From the NCBI GenBank assembly GCA_017382555.1, contig JAFOAB010000055.1, positions 1 through 6,460 of the forward strand: a stretch of 6,460 bases of DNA, in the 5' to 3' direction. The translations under genes and the position numbers were made by a program. How positions within the stretch are numbered: the stretch's first letter is position 1; the number at the start of each line of letters is the position of its first letter. This stretch comes from Clostridia bacterium (GTDB lineage Bacteria > Bacillota > Clostridia > Oscillospirales > CAG-272). Below are positions 1 to 5,814 of the stretch, piece after piece. Below the pieces are notes generated by a model. The model was not told where the DNA came from, did not search any database, and worked only from the letters and a program-made list of their open reading frames with translations.

Positions 1-1987
1 CTCCGAATACACCTACACGCGCACGGAAAAGATAAAGGCGCAAAGGGGCGAAATTTACGATCGCAACGGTGTTGCGCTTGTTACAAACGAATATTATTAC
101 AACATTCTGCTCGACTACGGCGATATCCCCGCAGATGCGGCGGGCTTTAACGGCGCGATACTGAACGTCGTTTGGGCTGCCGAAAAATGCGGCGAGGCCG
201 ATAAGCTGACCGACCCCGCATACGCGCTTGCGTATACGGACGGCAGACTCCAATTTTCGGAAAATTACACCGAGGGCGGTAAGTACAGAAATAAGCTTAT
301 ACGCCTGCTCACAGACCTGGAGTACGGCGGAAAGGGACTTTCCGCTGAGGAGAGGAAAAGTGCGTGCGAGGCAATAACCCCCACGGAGCTTGAGGAGCTT
401 CTTTTAAAGCGATATAAGCTTGTGGATGAAAACGGCGAGGCACTCTATACCGAAAAGGATACGCAAATTTTGCTTGAGAGGCGCTTTGCGCTTGATATGA
501 TAAGCTTTTCCCCCACGAACAGCTATCTGTTTGCGGAGGAGGCAAGCATGAGCTTCATCACCCTGTGTGCCGAATCGGGCGGCAGGGGAATAGTTACCGA
601 AAAGCATTCGCGCCGCGTATATCATTTTCCCGGATATGCATCGCACATCCTCGGCAGAATGGGCAAGATAACCTCGGATACGTATGATTACTACGTGTCT
701 CTCGGCTACGGGCTTGACGAGTACGTCGGTGTTTCGGGTGCCGAAAAGATATTCGAGCAGTATCTGCGCGGTATTGACGGCGAGGTAACGATAGTAGAGG
801 ATGAATCCGGCAATATCATCGAAAAAAAGGTAACCAAGGAGCCTATACCCGGCAAGGACATTCGCCTTACCATTGACATAAGCATTCAGATAGCGGCGGA
901 GGATTCGCTTGCCGCTACCATTGCGGGAATTGTGGAGGATGCAAAGCAAAAGCCGGGAGAGCTTGACGGCGAGGATGCCGATGCGGGTGCTGTAACGGCA
1001 ATCTCCCCCACTACGGGCGAGGTGCTTGCGCTTGCGTCTTATCCCACCTACGATCTTTCCACCTTTGCGGAAAATTTGGATATACTCTTTACCGACGAGC
1101 GTACACCGCTTGTAAATCGCGCGCTGAACGGTCTTTATCCCCCCGGCTCGACCTTCAAGCCCGGTACTGCGGCGGCTTCTCTTGCGGAAAAGGTAATTAC
1201 CTACGATACCATAATCGTGGATAACGGAAGATATACGTATTACGAGGATTATCAGCCGCGTTGCTGGTACTATCTTATGTACGGCCTTTCGCACGGACCA
1301 CTTAACGTTGTGGGTGCGCTGCAGAACTCCTGCAACATCTTCTTTTTTGAGTGCGGACGTCTGCTGACGATAGAAAAGCTGAACGAATATTGCCGTGGCT
1401 ACGGTCTCGGTCAGCCTACGGGCATCGAATATCCCGAGGCAACGGGCGTTCTTGCGGGTCCCGATTACGTGGAATCAAGCGGACTCGGCTCCTGGGGTCC
1501 CGGTGATACGCTTCAGGCGGCTATCGGTCAGTCCTATAACACCTTCACTCCTCTTCAGCTTTCCGTTTACATATCCACGCTTACAAACGGCGGAACGCGC
1601 TACCGCGCACGACTTCTTCACTCCGTATACGATTACGCTTCGGGCGAGTGCGTTTATACAGTACCGACCGAGGTCGTAAGCACGATGGAGCTTACCGAGG
1701 AGGTTGTTGGTCAGATAAAGACCGCAATGCAGAACGTGAACGAAAACGGCTCCACCGCAAAGATATTCGACGGCTACCCCATTACCATGGGCGGTAAAAC
1801 GGGTACGGCGCAGATAAGTAAAACGGCAAGCGATAACGGAGTTTTCGTTGCATTTGCACCCGTCGATAAGCCGGAGATCGTCGTTTCCGCTGTTGTTGAA
1901 AGAGGCGCGAGCGGAACCCCCCTCGGTGCCGTTGCAAAAAGTATTTTTGACTGTTACTTCGGTTTGAATAATGAAAATGAGCAATAA
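1..1987 (+). CDS. mrdA: Penicillin-binding protein 2 (class B peptidoglycan D,D-transpeptidase), 5'-truncated by window edge
   Basis: The reading frame is open from the first full codon at base 2 to TAA at 1985-1987, giving 661 visible residues (numbered from base 2). Visible residues 15-23 are RGEIYDRNG, the motif that follows the membrane anchor in class B PBPs. So only a cytoplasmic tail and one transmembrane helix, perhaps 40-50 residues, should be missing. Next comes the pedestal/dimerisation region with the PBP2-like signature YHFPGYASHILGRMG and later EKIFEQYLRGIDGE. The transpeptidase domain carries all three catalytic motifs: STFK with nucleophile Ser383 (codon 1148-1150), SCN at 443-445 and KTG at 599-601. 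The family cross-links peptidoglycan outside the membrane, PBP2 working with RodA in side-wall elongation. The protein ends just after the transpeptidase domain, with no PASTA domains, which favours PBP2 over a PASTA-type division PBP. An internal GTG at 422 is not the start. Family assignment is very secure; PBP2 rather than another class B PBP is likely. Confidence 0.93.
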   Translation, partial: SEYTYTRTEKIKAQRGEIYDRNGVALVTNEYYYNILLDYGDIPADAAGFNGAILNVVWAAEKCGEADKLTDPAYALAYTDGRLQFSENYTEGGKYRNKLIRLLTDLEYGGKGLSAEERKSACEAITPTELEELLLKRYKLVDENGEALYTEKDTQILLERRFALDMISFSPTNSYLFAEEASMSFITLCAESGGRGIVTEKHSRRVYHFPGYASHILGRMGKITSDTYDYYVSLGYGLDEYVGVSGAEKIFEQYLRGIDGEVTIVEDESGNIIEKKVTKEPIPGKDIRLTIDISIQIAAEDSLAATIAGIVEDAKQKPGELDGEDADAGAVTAISPTTGEVLALASYPTYDLSTFAENLDILFTDERTPLVNRALNGLYPPGSTFKPGTAAASLAEKVITYDTIIVDNGRYTYYEDYQPRCWYYLMYGLSHGPLNVVGALQNSCNIFFFECGRLLTIEKLNEYCRGYGLGQPTGIEYPEATGVLAGPDYVESSGLGSWGPGDTLQAAIGQSYNTFTPLQLSVYISTLTNGGTRYRARLLHSVYDYASGECVYTVPTEVVSTMELTEEVVGQIKTAMQNVNENGSTAKIFDGYPITMGGKTGTAQISKTASDNGVFVAFAPVDKPEIVVSAVVERGASGTPLGAVAKSIFDCYFGLNNENEQ

Positions 1988-2645
1988 AAGAACAAAAAAG
2001 ACCGACCTCTCCGCTCTTGCGGCGGAGGTCGGTGCGCGTTTAGAGAGAATATACCCCGTCGCCGAATGCGCACTTGATTATAAGGGCGACGAGTGGCGGC
2101 TGTTCGTTATGGCGCGGCTTAGCGCGCAATGCACGGATAAGCGGGTAAACGAGGTATCGGAGGCGCTGTTTGCGGAGATACCCACCCCAAAGCATGCGGC
2201 GGAAATATCGCAAGAGCGACTTGAGGAGCTTATACGCTCCTGCGGCCTTTTCAGGGAAAAGGCGAGAAGCATTCGCGAAAGCGCCGCTATTATAGTGGAA
2301 AAGCACGGCGGTAAGGTGCCGGATAACGAGCGGGATCTGCTTGCCCTTCCCGGTGTCGGACGCAAGATTGCAAATCTCCTGCTCGGTGATCTGTACGGCA
2401 AGGGCGGTATGGTGTGCGATACGCATTTGATGCGCATTTGCGGCCGCCTCGGCTTTTACGAGGAGGGAATGAAGGACCCAACGAAGTGCGAGAGGATAAT
2501 GAACCCCATCGTGCCTATGGAAAAGCGTGCCGATCTCTGCCACCGCATCGTGTTTTTCGGACGTGAATATTGCCCCGCCCGCGGCAACGATTGCACAAAA
2601 TGCCCACTTATGGACATTTGCGCCGCAGGGAAGAGGGTCAAATAA
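1971..2645 (+). CDS. nth: Endonuclease III (DNA glycosylase/AP lyase)
   Basis: This encodes 224 residues, close to the usual size of about 210. The enzyme removes oxidised pyrimidines from DNA and nicks the abasic site in base excision repair. The signature LSAQCTDKRVN lies near residue 52. The helix-hairpin-helix LPGVGRK ends in Lys132, the expected Schiff-base lysine. The VCDTH motif supplies the catalytic Asp150; the 18-residue Lys-Asp spacing equals that of E. coli Nth (K120/D138). The C-terminus holds a perfect 4Fe-4S ligand set, Cys201-x6-Cys208-x2-Cys211-x5-Cys217. The start is ATG 1971 or the in-frame ATG 1977, both inside the 3' end of the PBP gene. Neither has a clear Shine-Dalgarno, so translation probably depends on ribosomes finishing the PBP gene. 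MutY is unlikely because its extra C-terminal domain is absent. Nothing essential is missing. Confidence 0.95.
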   Translation: MKMSNKRTKKTDLSALAAEVGARLERIYPVAECALDYKGDEWRLFVMARLSAQCTDKRVNEVSEALFAEIPTPKHAAEISQERLEELIRSCGLFREKARSIRESAAIIVEKHGGKVPDNERDLLALPGVGRKIANLLLGDLYGKGGMVCDTHLMRICGRLGFYEEGMKDPTKCERIMNPIVPMEKRADLCHRIVFFGREYCPARGNDCTKCPLMDICAAGKRVK

Positions 2646-2668
2646 GCAAAATGCCGAAGAAGGAAATT

Positions 2669-2725
2669 ATGAAAAACGCAATTCGCTTAATATCCGCCAT
2701 GCTAACCGCAATTCTTTGCGGTTAG
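2669..2725 (+). CDS. Possible 18-residue peptide or remnant of a lost secreted/lipoprotein gene
   Basis: ATG at 2669 is preceded by AAGGA at 2660-2664 with a 4-base spacer, a credible ribosome site 23 bases after the nth stop. The ORF reads MKNAIRLISAMLTAILCG and ends at TAG 2723-2725. It has the look of a secretion signal: a lysine near the start, a hydrophobic stretch, then a cysteine followed by glycine. The lipobox is imperfect, because AILC has Leu rather than a small residue before Cys. An in-frame ATG at 2651 would add six residues but is less well placed. Three readings are possible: a relic of a lipoprotein gene whose body was lost, a short leader or membrane peptide, or chance. I favour a relic or chance; no function is assigned. 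Confidence 0.3.
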   Translation: MKNAIRLISAMLTAILCG

Positions 2726-2726
2726 C
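2701..2726. repeat. Perfect 11-bp inverted repeat (hairpin)
   Basis: GCTAACCGCAA at 2701-2711 is exactly complementary to TTGCGGTTAGC at 2716-2726, with the four-base loop TTCT. The stem spans the last codons and the stop of the short ORF at 2669-2725. Neither strand has a T-run after it, so it is not a canonical intrinsic terminator. The 3' arm could also pair further upstream: AGCGAAT 2724-2730 is complementary to ATTCGCT 2681-2687, and this would open the base of the main hairpin. Confidence 0.7.
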
Positions 2727-2742
2727 GAATAGAAAATGAAGA

Positions 2743-2794
2743 AAAACCGTCTGCAGATCCTTCGCTACGCTCAAGGGACAATGCAGGCGGTTTT
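2743..2794. repeat. 13-bp inverted repeat resembling dispersed intergenic repeats; possible nth terminator
   Basis: AAAACCGTCTGCA at 2743-2755 pairs with TGCAGGCGGTTTT at 2782-2794 over 13 positions, one of them a T-G wobble. Inside, TCCTT 2758-2762 pairs with AAGGG 2773-2777, again with one wobble. The loop core, CCTTCGCTACGCTCAAGG, resembles the GAGCG-AGCGAAGG type elements that recur between genes in many bacteria (from memory, not searched). The outer A-run and T-run mean it could also terminate transcription in either direction. As the first such element after nth, it is the best candidate for the end of the PBP2-nth transcript. Confidence 0.55.
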
Positions 2795-2804
2795 CAACAA
2801 GGCC

Positions 2805-2817
2805 CCCTCGCGGAGGG
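2805..2817. repeat. Small GC-rich hairpin
   Basis: CCCTC at 2805-2809 pairs with GAGGG at 2813-2817 around the loop GCG, directly after the larger hairpin. It has no T-tract. It may be a second module of the same dispersed repeat; alone it is too short to interpret. Confidence 0.35.
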
Positions 2818-2875
2818 CAGCTTATGTATCTGTGGCGGTCGCGGAAATTCCTTCCGTTTAATCTTCCGCTATTTA

Positions 2876-2904
2876 TTGCAAAATGCGCTATGCTGTGGTA
2901 AAAT
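2876..2904 (+). promoter_or_regulatory. Predicted sigma-A type promoter of lacZ
   Basis: TTGCAA at 2876-2881 (-35) and TAAAAT at 2899-2904 (-10) are separated by exactly 17 bases. TGG directly before the -10 gives an extended -10 (TGnTAAAAT). Transcription would start near 2911, leaving a leader of about 60 bases before the lacZ ATG. No convincing dyad operator overlaps it; GCAAAATGC at 2878-2886 is a weak palindrome only. CTTCCG occurs twice just upstream (2851-2856 and 2863-2868), 12 bases apart, which may be chance. Confidence 0.6.
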
Positions 2905-2960
2905 CAATTAAAAGGCTTTCCGTTGGCTTTGGCTGACGGCGTTTTAAATTTTATAATAAC

Positions 2961-2964
2961 GGAG
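2961..2964 (+). promoter_or_regulatory. lacZ ribosome binding site
   Basis: GGAG lies six bases before ATG 2971. This decides the start: the reading frame is open further up to a TTG at 2923, but that codon has no Shine-Dalgarno. The homology-like N-terminus (MRKYEDIKNIHVNTLPPRAH) begins at 2971. Confidence 0.75.
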
Positions 2965-2970
2965 ACCGCT

Positions 2971-5769
2971 ATGAGAAAGTACGAGGATATTAAAAACATT
3001 CACGTAAACACCCTGCCGCCGCGTGCGCATTACATTCCCTACGATACGGCAGAAAAGGCTCTTGCAGGGGCAAAGGAAGCCTCTGCGTTTTACAAGCTTT
3101 TAAACGGCGAGTGGCAATTTAAGTACTATTCGCGCGATATCGACTGCCCCGATCATATTACGGATTGGGACACCATCAACGTGCCCTCCTGCTGGCAATC
3201 CAACGGCTATGAAAGACCCTATTACACAAACGTAAACTATCCTTATCCCGTTGATCCGCCCTACGTGCCCGATGATAACCCCGTCGGCGTATACCGCAAG
3301 GTATTCACCGCGACCGAGGCTGAGGCGGCAAGCGAGAATTACATAGCGTTTGAGGGCGTTTCCTCCTGCATCGAGCTGTATCTGAACGGCGAGTACGTTG
3401 GATTTTCCACCGTTTCGCACAGCACCTCCGAGTTCAAGATAGACCTCAAGGCGGGCGAAAACGAGATGATCGCCAAGGTCTACAAATGGTGTGTCGGCAG
3501 CTATATGGAGGATCAGGATTTCCTCCGTTATAACGGAATCTTCCGCGACGTATACGTTCTTTCCCGTCCCAAGGGACATCTCTTTGATCTCAAGCTCGGC
3601 TATGACGATAAGTCCGTGCGCTGCGAATACCCCTTCAAGCTGTACGATGCCGAGGGTAAGGAGTGCGACACCTCCGATATTATCCTTTGGAATGCGGAAA
3701 AGCCCTACCTCTACACCGCGGTTATCGAGTACGCAGGCGAGTTTATCCCCGTTAAGATAGGCTTCCGCACTCAGGAGGTCAATGACAGGGGAGAGCTGCT
3801 TATCAACGGTGTAAGAGTTAAATTGAAGGGCGTAAACCACCACGACACGCATCCCTACACGGGATGGTCGATGACCTACGAGGATATGCGCTCCGAGCTT
3901 CTTAAGATGAAGGAGCTGAACATAAACTGCATCCGTACCTCCCACTATCCTCCCCAGCCCGTATTCTTGGAGCTTTGCGACGAGATAGGCTTCTACGTGG
4001 TGGACGAGGCGGACGTGGAGACACACGGCTTCTGCAGACGCACGGGCGGCTACGTTTATGACGGAAGCGGAATTTGGCCCTGCCGTAACCCCGAGTGGCG
4101 CGAGGTCTTCGTTGACCGTGCCGCGCGCCTCTATCAGCGCGATAAGAACCATACCTGCGTTATTATGTGGAGTATGGGTAACGAGGCGAACTACGGCGTT
4201 AACTTCGAGGCGATGAGCGCATATCTGCGCGCAGAGGATAACTATATGGGTTATCCCCGTCTCATTCATTACGAAAACTGCTATTGCAACACCCCCGGTA
4301 TGATAGACCCCGATACCGTGGACGTTGTCAGCCGTATGTATACCACCACCTATGATATGCTGAAGTACGCAGAGCAGACGGGCGATAAGCGTCCCATCTT
4401 CTGGTGCGAGTACAGCCACGCAATGGGTAACGGCCCCGGAGACCTTATGGACTACTGGCACGTTATCGACGTAACACCGCAGTTCATCGGCGGTTGTATC
4501 TGGGAGTGGGCAGACCACGTTGCGGAGATAAGCGAGGGCAAGCTCGGCTACGGCGGAGACTTCGGCGAGGAAACGCATGACGGCAACTTCTGCTGTGACG
4601 GACTTGTATTCTCCGACAGAAGCTTCAAGACCGGCTCCTACGAGGCAAAGACTGCATACCAGCCCCTTGCAACCGAGTGGAAGGACGGCAAGCTTGCGCT
4701 TATAAACAAGTACGATTTCACCGACCTTGCGGAAACGGATATCGAGTACGAGATAACCGTGGACGGCAAGAAGGTACAGGGCGATAAGATAAACGTATCC
4801 GCAACACCGCACGATGCCGTTTGGGTGGATATTGACGTGCCCGAGCTTACGGCAGAGTACGGCGTGTATCTGAACGTGTATATGTACAAGGACGGCAACA
4901 AGGTTGCCGCAACACAGCACGCGCTCGACTTTGCAAAGGCGGTGATTCCCGCTTGTGACGAGCCTGCCGCAATTACCCTTGAGGGCGAGTATGCCATCAT
5001 CAGCGGTAAGGGCTTTACCTATCGCTTCAACACACATTACGGATATATCGAGGATCTGGACGGATTCCTTGAAGCGCCCATGCAGCTTACGATCTGGCGC
5101 GCACCCACGGATAACGACAGAAAGATCCGTGCAAACTGGGCAACCGATAACTACGACAAGATGCACAACAAGGTGTACGACGTTGCCGTAAACGGAAACG
5201 TGATCACCGTAAAGGCTGCGCTTGCCGCTGTATCTCGCTCCAAGATCTTCTCCTATACCGCAAAATACACCTTCCTTGCAAACGGCAGAGTGGACGTTGC
5301 GCTTGATGGTAACTTCGATACCTCCAGAACGTTCCTCCCTCGCCTCGGCTTTGAGTTTAAGACAGCAAAAACCGAGTTTAAGTACTTCGGCTACGGACCG
5401 CTGGAGGCGTACTGCGATATGCATAATGCCGCCGCAATGGGTATGTACGAAAGCACACCCGACAAGGAGTACGTCGATTACATCAAGCCGCAGGAGCACG
5501 GCAACCACTATAATACCAAGTATCTCTCCCTCGGTGGCTACGAGTTTGTTTCCGACAAGGGCTTTGAATGCAACGTTTCCTCGTATTCGGCAGCGGAGCT
5601 TACCGCAAAGGCACATAATTTTGAGCTTGTTCCGAACGGCTACGCAAACGTGCGCATAGATTACAAGGTAAGCGGCATCGGCTCCAACAGCTGCGGACCT
5701 CAGCTCTTCGAGCGATACAGAATGATGGATCCCAAGGTGAGATTTGAGTTTTCTATCATAAAGAAATAA
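2971..5769 (+). CDS. lacZ: Beta-galactosidase, glycoside hydrolase family 2 (LacZ type)
   Basis: The protein has 932 residues and no signal peptide, so it is cytoplasmic. It should hydrolyse lactose or other beta-galactosides. The sugar-binding domain has VPSCWQSNGYERPYYTNVNYPYPVDPP and SYMEDQDFLRYNGIFRDVY, very close to E. coli LacZ, including the equivalents of Asn102 and Asp201. The TIM barrel has His325 (SHYP), Glu350 and His352 (ETHG), acid/base Glu405 (GNEAN) and nucleophile Glu480 (FWCEYSHAMGN). The 75-residue spacing of the two glutamates matches E. coli (76). The C-terminal Bgal small-chain domain starts near residue 666 (LTIWRAPTDNDRK, YGPLEAYCDM, PQEHGNHYNT). Domain 2, about residues 200-290, is roughly 40 residues shorter than in E. 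coli, which explains much of the reduced length (932 versus about 1023). The gene has its own promoter and terminator, so it looks monocistronic. The natural substrate cannot be fixed from sequence, but LacZ-type activity is well supported. Confidence 0.95.
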   Translation: MRKYEDIKNIHVNTLPPRAHYIPYDTAEKALAGAKEASAFYKLLNGEWQFKYYSRDIDCPDHITDWDTINVPSCWQSNGYERPYYTNVNYPYPVDPPYVPDDNPVGVYRKVFTATEAEAASENYIAFEGVSSCIELYLNGEYVGFSTVSHSTSEFKIDLKAGENEMIAKVYKWCVGSYMEDQDFLRYNGIFRDVYVLSRPKGHLFDLKLGYDDKSVRCEYPFKLYDAEGKECDTSDIILWNAEKPYLYTAVIEYAGEFIPVKIGFRTQEVNDRGELLINGVRVKLKGVNHHDTHPYTGWSMTYEDMRSELLKMKELNINCIRTSHYPPQPVFLELCDEIGFYVVDEADVETHGFCRRTGGYVYDGSGIWPCRNPEWREVFVDRAARLYQRDKNHTCVIMWSMGNEANYGVNFEAMSAYLRAEDNYMGYPRLIHYENCYCNTPGMIDPDTVDVVSRMYTTTYDMLKYAEQTGDKRPIFWCEYSHAMGNGPGDLMDYWHVIDVTPQFIGGCIWEWADHVAEISEGKLGYGGDFGEETHDGNFCCDGLVFSDRSFKTGSYEAKTAYQPLATEWKDGKLALINKYDFTDLAETDIEYEITVDGKKVQGDKINVSATPHDAVWVDIDVPELTAEYGVYLNVYMYKDGNKVAATQHALDFAKAVIPACDEPAAITLEGEYAIISGKGFTYRFNTHYGYIEDLDGFLEAPMQLTIWRAPTDNDRKIRANWATDNYDKMHNKVYDVAVNGNVITVKAALAAVSRSKIFSYTAKYTFLANGRVDVALDGNFDTSRTFLPRLGFEFKTAKTEFKYFGYGPLEAYCDMHNAAAMGMYESTPDKEYVDYIKPQEHGNHYNTKYLSLGGYEFVSDKGFECNVSSYSAAELTAKAHNFELVPNGYANVRIDYKVSGIGSNSCGPQLFERYRMMDPKVRFEFSIIKK

Positions 5770-5771
5770 CG

Positions 5772-5814
5772 AAAAAATGAACAGGGCCGTTTAAAACGGA
5801 CCTGTTCATTTTTT
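5772..5814. terminator. Bidirectional intrinsic terminator between lacZ and the convergent gene
   Basis: AAAAAATGAACAGG at 5772-5785 is perfectly complementary to CCTGTTCATTTTTT at 5801-5814. Beyond a G-A mismatch, CCGTT 5787-5791 pairs with AACGG 5795-5799 around a three-base loop. Six T's end the stem on the plus strand, and six T's also end it on the minus strand. It begins two bases after the lacZ stop, and its right arm overlaps the stop codon (5813-5815) of the minus-strand gene. Confidence 0.9.

Larger units (their letters stand above)
2646..2970. other. Intergenic region between nth and lacZ
   Basis: This is 325 bases without a conventional gene. From left to right it holds a signal-peptide-like 18-codon ORF with its own Shine-Dalgarno, a perfect hairpin spanning the end of that ORF, a larger A/T-flanked hairpin resembling a dispersed repeat, a small GC-rich hairpin, about 50 bases in which I see only a twice-repeated CTTCCG, the lacZ promoter, and the lacZ leader. 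Each item is listed separately. Stop codons close all three plus frames between 2723 and 2739 (TAG 2723, TAG 2730, TGA 2737), so no longer protein continues through it. Confidence 0.7.

Noticed and set aside
422..424. GTG as the start of the PBP gene
   Set aside because: The frame is open back to base 2 and encodes the RGEIYDRNG motif there, so the gene begins before the window.
404..1294. A 296-codon minus-strand frame opposite the PBP gene
   Set aside because: Same codon-register shadow effect; the plus strand carries all three PBP motifs.
2736..2861. A 41-residue ORF beginning MKKNRLQILRYAQGTMQAVF
   Set aside because: It is read through the inverted repeat at 2743-2794 and the hairpin after it. 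It has no ribosome site and looks like translated repeat DNA.
2923..2934. Tandem TTGGCT-TTGGCT in the lacZ leader
   Set aside because: Two copies of a hexamer without dyad symmetry; too short to call an operator or repeat array.
2923..2970. A longer lacZ starting at TTG 2923
   Set aside because: No Shine-Dalgarno precedes it. ATG 2971 has GGAG six bases upstream and begins at the expected LacZ N-terminus.
3100..5616. An 838-codon open frame on the minus strand inside lacZ
   Set aside because: It is in exact codon register with lacZ and arises from avoidance of TTA, CTA and TCA codons. The translation is low in recognisable motifs, while the plus strand encodes an intact LacZ.
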